This document shows positions 26,769 to 36,357 of a DNA stretch of 64,000 bases, one piece after another. Both the position numbers and the translations under genes were made by a program. Origin of the DNA: Paracoccus maritimus (GTDB taxonomy: Bacteria > Pseudomonadota > Alphaproteobacteria > Rhodobacterales > Rhodobacteraceae); NCBI RefSeq assembly GCF_025195095.1, contig NZ_JANAVZ010000001.1, forward strand, positions 602,956 to 666,955, given 5' to 3'. Numbering within the stretch: the first letter of the stretch is position 1; every line of letters starts with the position of its first letter. The notes below the pieces were generated by a model. It made no database searches, was not told the origin of the DNA, and was given only the letters and a program-made list of their open reading frames with translations.

Positions 26769-28628
26769 ATGACGTTGCCCGCGATGAAGCGCGACGAGGC
26801 TGTGCCCGACCAAAGGGTGGTTCTGTTCGCGTGCTGCATCGCGCTGTGCCTTGCCGTTTCCGTGTTCGGCATCGGGCCACTGACGAAATACTATCTGTCG
26901 GACAGCAAGGCGCGCGGCGAAAATACGATGCGTCTGGTCGTCGCCACGCTGAATGGCGAGTTGGCCCGATACGAACGGTTGCCGCAATTGCTGGCGCAGC
27001 AGGATCTGGTGCGACGGGTCGTCTCGGACCCTGCCGATAGCGATGTCGTTCAGGCCGCGAATGCCTACCTGCAATCGGTCAACACGCTGCTTGGGTCGTC
27101 CGATCTTTACGTGATGAACACCGACGGGCTGACGGTGGCCGCCAGCAACTACGATTCGGATGTTCCCTTCACGGGGCAGAACTTTTCCTATCGGCCCTAT
27201 TTCGCGGATGCCCTGCAGGGCGGATTCGGGCGTTTCTATGGCTTGGGAACCACGTCACAGCGGCGCGGTTATTATTTCGCCGCGCCGATCCGGCAGGGTG
27301 GCGCGATCACGGGTGTCATAGCGCAGAAGATCGATCTGGACCTTCTGGAGGAAAGCTGGCGCGCGGCGGAATACGAGATCATCGTGACCGACCCCGAGGG
27401 GATCATCTTTCTGTCGGCCCGGCAGGACTGGTCCTATTCGTCGCTGGCACCCCTTAGCATCGAGGCGTTGCAGCGATCCCGCGAAGTGCAGCGTTATGCC
27501 GACGCTCAGATCGGTGTTCTGCCCTTGCGCGTGACCGGCAGCTATGACGGCGATGAACTGGTGACCGTGGATGATGGCGGCAGTTCGCGCCGCTTTCTGG
27601 TCATCGCGCAACAGATGCAGGATGCCGGATGGACCGTGCGGGTGCTGGTCGATACCGCCCTGGCCCGTTCGCAGGCATGGACGATGGTCTTGCTGGCGGT
27701 TCTTGCGATCGCGTTCGTCACGCTTGGGCTGGGGGTCGTCATGCAGCGCCGGAACAGGCAGCGCGAACTGACCCAGTATCAGCGGGCGACGCAGGCGCTT
27801 CTGGAACAACGCGTGCAGGAACGGACCGCGGAACTGGCATCGGTCAACGCGCGTCTGCGCGACGAGGTCACAGAACGCCGCGCGACCGAGACCGAGCTGC
27901 GCCGCACGCAGCGCCGATTGGTGCAATCGGCCAAGCTGGCCGCGTTGGGACAGATGTCGGCGGCGCTGAGCCATGAGTTCAACCAACCTCTGGGGGCGAT
28001 ACGGAACTTTGCCGAAAACGCCGAAAGCTATATCGAGCGCGACCGGTGGGATGAGGCGCGCAAGAACATCACGCGTATTCTTGGCCTGACCGATCGCATG
28101 ACCGAAATCAGCCGCACGCTTCGCAATTTCGCACGTAAGCCCCGGCAGCAACTTGGTCCCGTCGATCTGGCCGCCCTGGTCGGCGAAAGCGTCGAGGTGA
28201 TCTCGTGGCGGCTGAAAGGGTCGGCCATCCGCATCGATTCAGATGGTGTTCCCGATCAGTTGTGGGTCATGGCAGAACCCGTCCGCCTGCAGCAGGTAAT
28301 GGTCAATCTGCTGGCAAATTCGCTGGATGCGCTGCGCGAAACCCCTGATGCGAGAATTGTAATCGCGGCCGCCGACAAGGGTGAAAACGTGCTGGTAAGC
28401 ATCATCGACAACGGGCCGGGAATTCCGCCGGATCTACAGGAGCGGATCTTCGATCCGTTCTTTTCCACCAAGGGTGTCGGACAGGGACTGGGGCTTGGCC
28501 TGTCCATCTCGTATAACATCATACGGGATTTCGATGGCGAACTGCGGTTGCGCGATGCGCCGTCAGGCGGCGCCATATTCGAGATAGAGTTGAAAGCGGC
28601 AAGACCAGAGGACGAAGAATCGCCATGA
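26769..28628 (+). CDS. dctB: C4-dicarboxylate-type sensor histidine kinase DctB
   Basis: 619-residue membrane sensor. TM1 is at about 18-38. A periplasmic double-Cache domain follows, including RPYFADALQGGFGRFYGLGT then RRGYYFAAPI, the DctB ligand-binding loop. TM2 is near 310-330, followed by a coiled linker. The HisKA domain has phospho-acceptor His402 in LSHEFNQPLGAIRNFAENA, and the HATPase domain has N (NLLANSLDAL), G1 (IDNGPGIP) and G2 (GLGLGLSI) boxes. It probably senses an external C4-dicarboxylate or related acid. It overlaps the response regulator by four bases. Confidence 0.93.
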   Translation: MTLPAMKRDEAVPDQRVVLFACCIALCLAVSVFGIGPLTKYYLSDSKARGENTMRLVVATLNGELARYERLPQLLAQQDLVRRVVSDPADSDVVQAANAYLQSVNTLLGSSDLYVMNTDGLTVAASNYDSDVPFTGQNFSYRPYFADALQGGFGRFYGLGTTSQRRGYYFAAPIRQGGAITGVIAQKIDLDLLEESWRAAEYEIIVTDPEGIIFLSARQDWSYSSLAPLSIEALQRSREVQRYADAQIGVLPLRVTGSYDGDELVTVDDGGSSRRFLVIAQQMQDAGWTVRVLVDTALARSQAWTMVLLAVLAIAFVTLGLGVVMQRRNRQRELTQYQRATQALLEQRVQERTAELASVNARLRDEVTERRATETELRRTQRRLVQSAKLAALGQMSAALSHEFNQPLGAIRNFAENAESYIERDRWDEARKNITRILGLTDRMTEISRTLRNFARKPRQQLGPVDLAALVGESVEVISWRLKGSAIRIDSDGVPDQLWVMAEPVRLQQVMVNLLANSLDALRETPDARIVIAAADKGENVLVSIIDNGPGIPPDLQERIFDPFFSTKGVGQGLGLGLSISYNIIRDFDGELRLRDAPSGGAIFEIELKAARPEDEESP

Positions 28629-29977
28629 AAGGCCGTGTGCTGCTGATCGACGACGAGGATGATTTCCGGCTTTCCATGGCGCAGGCCCTGGATCTGGCAG
28701 GCTTCGAGGTCGAGGATCATTCCGATGCGCAGTCGGCGCTGCATCTGCTCAGCTTCGGGTTTCGGGGCATCGTGATCACCGACATCCGCATGCCCCGCCT
28801 TGACGGGCTAAGCCTGATGAACCGCGTGGCCGAGATTGATGCCGAAATTCCGGTGATCCTTGTGACAGGGCACGGGGACGTGCAGCTTGCCGTTCGCTCG
28901 ATGCGCGACGGCGCCTATGATTTTCTGGAGAAACCCTTCAAGACCACGCATCTGACCGAAATCGCCGCCCGCGCGATGGAATTCAGGCGCGTGCTGCTGG
29001 AAAACCGGGTGCTGCGCGCCGCCGCCGGACAAAATGACGATCTGGAACAGCGGCTGATCGGGCGTTCCAGCCTGATGATTGATCTTCGGCGCAGGATGCG
29101 CACCATCGGACCGACCGAGGCAGACGTGCTGATCGTCGGCGAGACCGGCGTCGGCAAGGAAGTGGTGGCGCGTGCGCTGCACGATCTGTCGTCGCGGGCA
29201 ACCAAGCCATTCGTTGCGATCGACTGCGCTGCGTTGCCGGCAAGCCTGATCGAATCCGAACTGTTCGGGCACGAGGCCGGCGCCTTTGCCGGTGCCCTGC
29301 GCGAAAGATACGGCAAGCTGGAACATGCGCAGGGCGGAACGATCCTGCTGGACGAGATCGGCTCGTTACCGACCCAGGTACAGGGAAAATTCCTGCGGGC
29401 GGTGGAAAAGCGTGTGATCACCCGGCTTGGCTCGCACGATGAACGGCCGCTGGACGTGCGGTTCATGGCCACATCCCGAAAGCCGCTGGAAGAAGAGGTC
29501 GCGGCGGGCAATTTCAGGCCCGATCTGCTGTATCGGTTGAACGTCGTGACCTTGACGGTTCCGCCCCTGACCGACCGGCAGGAAGATATTCCGCTTCTGT
29601 TCAGCAAGCTGGTGCAAGAGGCCGCCGGACGATACAGTTGCGAACCGCCGCCGCTGTCGCCCAGGGTCATCAGTGACATCAACTCGCGGCCTTGGCCGGG
29701 CAATGTCCGCGAACTGCGAAATGCCGCCGATCGCTATGCGATGGGCATCGCGCTGCAACCCTTGGACGGGGAAGACGAACAACCGATGCGCCTGGCAGAT
29801 CAGGTCGCCGCGTTCGAGCGGAACGTGATCGCGGCGGCGTTGCTGAACCATGGCGGCAAGTTGAAACCGGTCTACGAATCACTGGGGCTGTCGCGAAAAT
29901 CGCTTTACGAAAAGATGCAGAAATACGGGATCGACAAGACCCGGTTCGGATTGGACGCCGACGAAACCGACGACTGA
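28625..29977 (+). CDS. dctD: DctD-type NtrC-family response regulator
   Basis: 450 residues. The receiver has Asp53 in TDIRMPRLDG. The AAA+ domain has Walker A GETGVGKE near 172, Walker B TILLDEIGS and the arginine-finger region FRPDLLYRLNV. The Fis-type HTH at the C-terminus includes LSRKSLYEKMQKYGID. The sigma-54 contact loop reads GAFAGA (219-224) instead of GAFTGA, replacing a threonine known to be important for sigma-54 contact. The regulator may therefore be altered or work without sigma-54. It is coupled to dctB by ATGA overlap, and its likely target is the TRAP operon 183 bases downstream. Confidence 0.92.
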   Translation: MKGRVLLIDDEDDFRLSMAQALDLAGFEVEDHSDAQSALHLLSFGFRGIVITDIRMPRLDGLSLMNRVAEIDAEIPVILVTGHGDVQLAVRSMRDGAYDFLEKPFKTTHLTEIAARAMEFRRVLLENRVLRAAAGQNDDLEQRLIGRSSLMIDLRRRMRTIGPTEADVLIVGETGVGKEVVARALHDLSSRATKPFVAIDCAALPASLIESELFGHEAGAFAGALRERYGKLEHAQGGTILLDEIGSLPTQVQGKFLRAVEKRVITRLGSHDERPLDVRFMATSRKPLEEEVAAGNFRPDLLYRLNVVTLTVPPLTDRQEDIPLLFSKLVQEAAGRYSCEPPPLSPRVISDINSRPWPGNVRELRNAADRYAMGIALQPLDGEDEQPMRLADQVAAFERNVIAAALLNHGGKLKPVYESLGLSRKSLYEKMQKYGIDKTRFGLDADETDD

Positions 29978-30085
29978 TGCGGTCCGCAGGGAACATGCCT
30001 GCGAAGCGATGTCACCTTTTCCACCCATTGCTGCGGTGCGGCGGCGTTTTTTGGGCTTCGGTGGCGCTAGCAAGGTTTGCGACAA

Positions 30086-30113
30086 AACTGTGCAAGGTGC
30101 TTTCAACTGTGCA
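30086..30113 (+). promoter_or_regulatory. Direct repeats upstream of TRAP operon
   Basis: AACTGTGCA occurs at 30086-30094 and 30105-30113, 19 bases start to start (about two helical turns), within the 183-base gap before the TRAP binding-protein gene. Such tandem sites suit an activator such as the adjacent DctD-like protein. I found no acceptable -24/-12 (GG-N10-GC) element in the gap. Binding is inferred. Confidence 0.4.
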
Positions 30114-30160
30114 TCCCACGGGCATGGCCCGCGGAGAGGATGCATAGAGGGAGGAAATTC

Positions 30161-31135
30161 ATGCAAACCTATCGTCTCGCCTTTGCCGCCGCCGCCGCGC
30201 TGATGATCTTTCAGCCGGCCGTCGCACAGGAAGATCGCGCGGACTGGCCTAGCAGCATGACCATCGGCACCGCCAGCCAGGGCGGCACCTATTTCATCTA
30301 CGGGACCGGACTTGCGGCGCTGATCAGTCAGAACCTGGGCGTCAACGCCTCGGCCGAGGTGACGGGCGGCCCGGTTCAGAACGCCACTCTGGTGGAAACC
30401 GGTGATCATCAGGTCGGTCTGCTGACCATGGGACCGGCACACGAGGCCTGGACCGGCAAAAGCGAACTTGCGCCTGGTGTGGAACACAAGCAGCTGCGCG
30501 CGCTGTTCCCGATGTACCAGACCCCGTTCGAGGCCGTTGCGTTGCAATCCACGGGCATCGACGACGTGTCCAAGCTGGACGGCAAGCGCGTCTCGGTCGG
30601 TCCGGCCGGCGGCACCGCTGCCACCTATTGGCCGCGCTTCTTCGAGGTGATCGGTGTCAGCCCGAACATCAGCTATGCAGGCGCCAGTGACTCGACCGGG
30701 CAGGTCAAGGACGGTCTGATCGATGGCTTCTCGTTTGCCGCTGGCGTGCCGATCTCGGCCTTCTCGCAGATTGCCGCAGAAAACCCGGTGAACATCTTCG
30801 GGTTCACCGACGAGCAGCGCGACCAGATCCTTGAGGCGATGCCCGAGGTTTCGGCCTTCGATATTCCGGCGGACCTGTATCCGGACACCCCGGCGCACGG
30901 GACCGTGGCGATGTGGAACTTTGCCACCGCTTCGGCTGAAATGCCCGAGAGCCTGGCCTATGAGATCACCAAGCTTGTGATGGAAAACAACGAGGCGATG
31001 GTTCAGATCCACGCGGCAGCGGCCGAAACCCTACCCGAGAATGTCGGTCAGAACAGCTTCCTGCCCTATCATCCCGGCGCGGTGCGCTATTTCGACGAAG
31101 CCGGCATCGAGATCCCGGACGAACTGCGTCCGTAA
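30161..31135 (+). CDS. TAXI-family TRAP transporter substrate-binding protein
   Basis: Periplasmic receptor of 324 residues with a signal peptide cleaved after AVAQ (about residue 23). The mature start contains MTIGTASQGGTYFIYGTGLA, the TAXI-family hallmark, and later GPAGGTAATYWPRFFEVIGV. It binds an organic acid and delivers it to the fused permease encoded next. ATG 30161 is chosen for its GAGGGAGGA site and the clean signal peptide. It is likely regulated by the DctB/DctD pair upstream. TAXI receptors bind compounds such as glutamate, 2-oxoglutarate or other carboxylates; the ligand here is unknown. Confidence 0.94.
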   Translation: MQTYRLAFAAAAALMIFQPAVAQEDRADWPSSMTIGTASQGGTYFIYGTGLAALISQNLGVNASAEVTGGPVQNATLVETGDHQVGLLTMGPAHEAWTGKSELAPGVEHKQLRALFPMYQTPFEAVALQSTGIDDVSKLDGKRVSVGPAGGTAATYWPRFFEVIGVSPNISYAGASDSTGQVKDGLIDGFSFAAGVPISAFSQIAAENPVNIFGFTDEQRDQILEAMPEVSAFDIPADLYPDTPAHGTVAMWNFATASAEMPESLAYEITKLVMENNEAMVQIHAAAAETLPENVGQNSFLPYHPGAVRYFDEAGIEIPDELRP

Positions 31136-31266
31136 GGCGGCAAGGATGCCCCGGATGACGGGGCATCCCCACCAAACCTTCCAGTAATTTGCGGCGATTG
31201 TCCGCGCAGCCACGATGCCGCCCACAGGGCGCGGCACGGCGATACCCTTTTGCAACGGAGCGGCAG

Positions 31267-33435
31267 ATGTCTCATCCCGAGCCCACCCAGTCACCCGTCA
31301 TCGCGCAGGGCGTGGATGACGAACCACTGACCCCGACGCAACGCGACCTGCGGGGGCGAAACGGCCTCGTCTTCGCCGCGCTGTGCATCGCCTATACGCT
31401 TTTCCATATTCTGGTCATGAACCTGTTTCCGATGGAGACATGGGCCTATCGACTGATCCATGTCACCGGCGGTCTCGTGATCGGCTTCCTGGGTTATTCG
31501 GCGCTGACGCAATCCGATGAGGCGACCGGTGCGGCGGGCAAGCTGTCGGACCGCGGCATGCCTGAAAAGGCGCTGCTGGCACTGGCGCTGGCAGGGGTGG
31601 GATATGCCTTTGCGATGATCGCCTATGCCTGGCTTGGACGCTGGTTCGCAGGCATGGCCAATCCCTCCGCCTTCATCTTCAACAGTTTCGGCATTCCGCT
31701 GCTTGTCGGAACGATTGCCGCGCTGGTGGCGGGCTGGGTTTACTCTGGTCGCGATCGCAACCGGATCTACGAAGGGGACTGGCTTCTGGGCATCGCGTCG
31801 ATCGCGGTGCTTGGCTATATCCTGTTCGTTGTCGGGGCCCTGCGCCTTCGCGCGGGCACCGGGATGGCGCAGCCGGGTGATATGTATGCCGCCATCGCCG
31901 GCGTGATCCTGATCCTTGAACTGACGCGACGCCTGACCGGGCTTGTGCTGGTGGTGATCGTCAGCGTGTTCATCGCCTATTCGTTCCTGGGTCCGTGGCT
32001 GCCGGGGTTCCTGAACCACCGTGGCTATAACGCCTCGCGCTTCTTCACCTATATCTTCACCGATCAGGGGATCCTGGGGGCGCCGATCGCGGTGTCTTCG
32101 ACCTATATCATCCTGTTCATCGTCTTCGCGGCTTTCCTGCAGGCATCGAAGGTGGGCGATTACTTCGTTAACTTCGCCTTCGCCGCCGCCGGTCAGGCGC
32201 GCGGCGGACCGGCCAAGGTCGCCGTCTTTGCCAGCGGCCTGATGGGCATGATCAACGGCACCTCGGCGGGCAATGTCGTCTCGACCGGGTCGCTGACCAT
32301 TCCGCTGATGAAGCGGGTGGGCTATCCGGCCAGATCGGCCGCCGCCATCGAGGCGACCGCGTCGTCGGGTGGGCAGATCCTGCCGCCGATCATGGGGGCC
32401 GGTGCGTTCATCATGGCCGAGGTCACGGGCATTCCCTACACGGAAATCGTCGTGGCCGCGATCATCCCGGCGGTGCTGTATTTCATTTCGGTCTACTTCA
32501 TGGTCGATCTGCAGGCGCTGAAGCTGGACATGAAGGGGCTGCCCCGGTCCGAACTACCGAAATTCGCCGTGCTGGTCCGTCAGGTCTATCTGTTCCTGCC
32601 TATCATCATCCTGATCTATACGCTGTTTGCGGGGTATTCGGTCATTCGTGCCGGCACGCTGGCGATGGTGTCGGCAGCCGTGGTCAGCTGGCTTACCCCG
32701 CACCGGATGGGACCGCGCCAGATCCTGCACGCGCTTGATCTGGGGGCGCGCATGTCGATCCAGATGGTTGCGGTCTGTGCCGCCGCCGGAGTGATCGTCG
32801 GTGTCATCGCGCTGACGGGCGTAGGCGCGCGTTTCTCGACCCTGCTGCTGAGCATCGCCGATCAAAGCCAGCTTCTGGCGCTGTTCTTTGCGATGTGCAT
32901 CTCGATCCTGCTGGGAATGGGCATGCCGACCACGGCCGCCTATGCCGTGGCCGCGGCAGTCGTCGCGCCTGGGCTGGTATCTTTGGGCATCCCGGTTCTG
33001 GTCGCGCATTTCTTCGTCTTCTACTATGCCGTCATGTCGGCGATCACACCGCCGGTCGCGCTCGCCGCCTATGCGGGGGCGGGGCTTGCGGGGTCGGACC
33101 CGATGAAGACCTCGTTCGAGGCTTTCCGCCTTGGGCTTGCCGCCTTCATCGTGCCGTTCATGTTCTTTTCGTCGCATGAACTGCTGATGCAGGGCGAATG
33201 GATCGACATCCTGCATGTCTTCGTATCGGCGATGCTGGGGATGTTCCTGCTGTCTGCATCGGTGATCGGCTATTATTTCGGTCGGCTGAACATCGTTCTG
33301 CGCGCGGTGCTGCTGGCTGCCGCTCTGGCGATGGTCGACGGGGGCTGGCTGACGGACGCCATCGGGCTGGCGGTGGCCGCAGGTCTGTTCGTTCTGCAGC
33401 GCGCCATGCGAGGTCAGCGGGTCAACGCGACATGA
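31267..33435 (+). CDS. TRAP transporter fused permease (DctQM type)
   Basis: 722-residue membrane protein in which the small 4-TM subunit is fused to the large 12-TM subunit, the arrangement that accompanies TAXI receptors. The large part shows FASGLMGMINGTSAGNVVST, the DctM scoop motif region EATASSGGQILPPIMGAGAF and GMGMPTTAAYAVAAA. Substrate enters driven by a sodium gradient. ATG 31267 is chosen over an N-terminal extension without signal. A GC-rich terminator follows directly. Confidence 0.94.
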   Translation: MSHPEPTQSPVIAQGVDDEPLTPTQRDLRGRNGLVFAALCIAYTLFHILVMNLFPMETWAYRLIHVTGGLVIGFLGYSALTQSDEATGAAGKLSDRGMPEKALLALALAGVGYAFAMIAYAWLGRWFAGMANPSAFIFNSFGIPLLVGTIAALVAGWVYSGRDRNRIYEGDWLLGIASIAVLGYILFVVGALRLRAGTGMAQPGDMYAAIAGVILILELTRRLTGLVLVVIVSVFIAYSFLGPWLPGFLNHRGYNASRFFTYIFTDQGILGAPIAVSSTYIILFIVFAAFLQASKVGDYFVNFAFAAAGQARGGPAKVAVFASGLMGMINGTSAGNVVSTGSLTIPLMKRVGYPARSAAAIEATASSGGQILPPIMGAGAFIMAEVTGIPYTEIVVAAIIPAVLYFISVYFMVDLQALKLDMKGLPRSELPKFAVLVRQVYLFLPIIILIYTLFAGYSVIRAGTLAMVSAAVVSWLTPHRMGPRQILHALDLGARMSIQMVAVCAAAGVIVGVIALTGVGARFSTLLLSIADQSQLLALFFAMCISILLGMGMPTTAAYAVAAAVVAPGLVSLGIPVLVAHFFVFYYAVMSAITPPVALAAYAGAGLAGSDPMKTSFEAFRLGLAAFIVPFMFFSSHELLMQGEWIDILHVFVSAMLGMFLLSASVIGYYFGRLNIVLRAVLLAAALAMVDGGWLTDAIGLAVAAGLFVLQRAMRGQRVNAT

Positions 33436-33446
33436 CAGACTGAAAC

Positions 33447-33482
33447 GCGGCTGCGGGTCGGACGGCCCGCAGCCGCTTCTTT
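33447..33482 (+). terminator. Terminator of TRAP operon
   Basis: 11-bp perfect stem GCGGCTGCGGG / CCCGCAGCCGC with an 8-base loop, then TTCTTT. It starts 11 bases after the permease stop. Confidence 0.85.
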
Positions 33483-33529
33483 GCCGACGGTCTGACAACA
33501 GCGAATCAATCGTTGAGGGAATAGAAACG

Positions 33530-33985
33530 ATGAAACGCCCTAGTGAGACGGCACCAGCTTTCCGCCAAGGCATGACAGGAGTGCTGCTGGCCGGCGCATT
33601 CGCCTGCCTGCCCGGCATCGCGACCGCGCAAACCCAGCAGGCGGCCGAACGCGACGAATTCTTCTGGCTGGGCGAGATCAACAAGGCCAGCATCGTGATC
33701 AGCAGCGAAGAAGGCTTGCTGGACACTGAACTAGCGCCCGCGAACGGCAAGGCGCTGGACGCGGTCATCGCGAACGGCAACGCACCCGATGCCGAACGTC
33801 CGGGCACCGTCATCACCTTCGAGCCGTTGCTGTTCGAACGGGGCGGGGTCGAGGTGACGCTGATCCATGCCGGTCGTTCCAGCCAGGACATGCACGCCAC
33901 CTACCGCGCCGCGATGCTGCGGGACGGGATGCTGAATCTTGCCCGGCAGCTGATCGCAGGACCAGTGGATCGCCGAAGAACGTGA
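33530..33985 (+). pseudogene. N-terminal fragment of secreted argininosuccinate-lyase-like enzyme
   Basis: A 151-residue frame. Residues 1-34 resemble a signal peptide (GVLLAGAFACLPGIATAQ). Residues about 44-143 match the start of an argininosuccinate-lyase/fumarase-superfamily lyase: EFFWLGEINKASIVI, ITFEPLL, and HAGRSSQDMHATYR, the counterpart of the HTGRSRNDQ substrate loop. The catalytic serine loop (GSSxMPxKxN) and most of the helical bundle are missing. Near 33965 the frame runs into unrelated Calx-beta sequence and stops, so a deletion fused two genes. It presumably cleaved a C-N bond releasing fumarate from a substrate of the adjacent TRAP system; this is inference. Confidence 0.75.
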
Positions 33986-36313
33986 CCATATCCAACGCGG
34001 GTGGCGGATCGGTCGTCATCCCTGCGGGCGCAAGTTCGGTCACCTTTACCCTGGACCCCCGCCCGGACACCCAGATCGAGGCAGATGAATCGATCCGCCT
34101 CAGCCTGGCCGACAGCGACGGCTATAACGTCGGCACCCTTGGTCCGGTCGCCGCGACGATCCTGAACGACGATCTAGACCCCGAGACGGATCCCTCCCTG
34201 CCCAACATCACGATGAACCTTGCCTCGGCGACGGTTTATGAGGATGGCGACGGCAATCTGGTCTACGAATTTCACCGCAGTGGCGCGGCGACCGATGCGT
34301 TGACTGTCGGTTTCGAGGTCAGCGGATCCGCGACGCTGCCGTCCGGGGACTTCACCGTGACCGGCGCCGATAGTTTCGAAACTGCAGGGGCAGAGAACCC
34401 GAACCTGGCGTCGTTCAACACCTACGCGGTCAAGTTGGCCGAATATGCGACCACGGGCGCGGCGGATGGCGAGATCGCCGCCAACGCCAACGCGAACCTC
34501 GTCACGCAGGTCTATCTTTACGAAACCTGGGCGCGACCTGATCTGGTCCTTGGTGCGCTTGAGCGTTCGACCGACGAGGAAACCGGAGAAGTGACCACCT
34601 TCGAGGTCTCTGCCCCGGAATACTATCTGTCGCTCGAGGACATGACAGACGATCTGCGCGACGCCTATCGCGGTCTGGCCGAGGCCAATCCGATCTTCAG
34701 GGAGGTGGCGCCGGTGGGCGAGGCGTTCCTGTTGGCGGTTCAGCAGGGTGTTGCGACGCGCGATCCCTATGCGCCCGATGCGGGCAGCGACGGCAAGGTT
34801 GATCTGTGGTGGGACGATAATCTGCATGCCAGCAAATACGGATCCTATCTCAGCAGCCTGACCCTGTTCGGCACGATCACCGGCGTCGATCCGCGCGCGC
34901 TCGGGGCGCAGGAACGTGCGGCGGCTGATCTGGGCATCACGGTATCCGAAGTCGCCCCCCTGCAGGATGTCGCGGCGGCGACCCTTGGCTTTTCGCTGGA
35001 CGCGCGTTGGACCACACCGGGGCAAGTGACCGAGTTGCGGGGTGATGCGGGGGTGCTGGCCACGGCAGGGGCGTTCGGCTTTGCGGACAACGATATCGAC
35101 GCGACGCATTCAGTCACGGCCAGCGCGCTGACGACCGATGCGCTTGGGGGGCTTGACGTCACCTTGCACGCCGACACGACGGGCGACGGCACGGGCGGCG
35201 CGGTCAACTGGACCTATACAGTGGACAGCCGCGCCGTGGATTTCCTTGCGCCGGGCGAAGCGCGGATCGAGCATTTCCTGGTCACCATCACCGACGATCA
35301 TGGCGGCGTCGCCACGCAAGAGGTCGAGGTGATGATCACCGGCAGCGATGACGACGCGCCGATCATCACCTCGGGTGACGGCGCTGCCAGCCTGTCCCTG
35401 CAGATGGGCGAAAATACGCAGGCCGTGACGACCATCACGGCCTTCGACCCCGAGGGCGCCTTGCCAAGCTATGCGGTTGCAGGGGGCTCCGACGCGGCGG
35501 CGTTTTCCATCGACGCCAAGACCGGAGCGCTTCGTTTCAACACGGCCCCGAATTACGAAGCGCCGACCGATTCCGATCAGGACAACATCTATGACGTGAT
35601 CGTTCAGGCCAACGATGGGGCAGGCGCGGCCCGCCAGTCGATCAGCGTGACGATCAATGATGTCGATGACCCGGCCTCGATTGGCGGAGACGCAGCCGGG
35701 CGGGTCGCCGAGGACGGCCATACGACCACGGGCGGCCTGCTGACGATCGCGGACGAGGATCAGGGACAGGCCGGCTTTCAAACGCCGCCATCCCTGTGCG
35801 GCGACTATGGCCGGTTCACCTTCGACCCCACAAGCGGGGCGTGGAGCTATGATCTGGATAACGACGCCGATGCGGTGCAGATGCTGGGCGACGGCGATGC
35901 TCTTCAGGACAGCCTGACTTGGCACGCTCAAATCGATCGAGAACGTGATCGGCGGCCAAGGCGACGACGTGATCCGCGGTGATGGCGGTGACAACAGCCT
36001 GCGTGGCGGACTGGGGGCCGATACGATCCGTGGCGGCGCGGGCGACGACCTGATCCATGGACAGGGCGATGGCGCCGTCCTGTTCGGCGGCAAGGGTGCC
36101 GACCAGTTCGTCTTTGTGGACGAAATCTCTGATGAGCAGACCAGCGTGCTGAAAATCCGCGACCATGACGACCTGGACAGGATCGATATCGGAGACGCCG
36201 GGATCACATCGGTCGCGGTTCATGGCAGAACGCTGCAACTGACCGTGGGCGACGATGCGGATCTGATCGTCATTCACGGCGTGAAGGATTTCGACGATCT
36301 GCAGTTCGTCTGA
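33982..36313 (+). pseudogene. Remnant of RTX-type surface/secreted protein
   Basis: Decayed multidomain protein. In order: the end of a Calx-beta domain (from about 33976), the start of another (to about 34375), the C-terminal half of an SGNH-like hydrolase (VYLYETWARPDLVLG; DNLHASKYGSYLSSLTLFG with the block V Asp-x-x-His), a VCBS domain (TTGDGTGGAVNWTYTVDS), a cadherin-like domain (NYEAPTDSDQDNIYDVIVQA) and part of a further VCBS domain. At about 35917-35925 the frame shifts into GTLKSIENVIGGQGDD, RTX nonapeptides and a C-terminal RTX tail (35945-36313). The SGNH N-terminal GDS block is absent. No signal or ribosome site is at the apparent start, and no type I secretion genes are nearby. 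Confidence 0.75.
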
Positions 36314-36337
36314 TCGGGCCCGCGCGTGCGGCCCGAT
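36313..36337. terminator. Hairpin between RTX remnant and nadE
   Basis: 8-bp stem ATCGGGCC / GGCCCGAT around a 9-base loop, overlapping the RTX stop and lying between convergent genes. It has no T tract, so termination is only probable. Confidence 0.5.
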
Positions 36338-36357
36338 TCCGGGCCGCGCCGCAGATG

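Noticed and set aside
30049..30065. GG-N10-GC arrangement before the TRAP operon as a sigma-54 promoter
   Set aside because: Only the two dinucleotides match; the flanking TGGCAC and TTGC positions do not.
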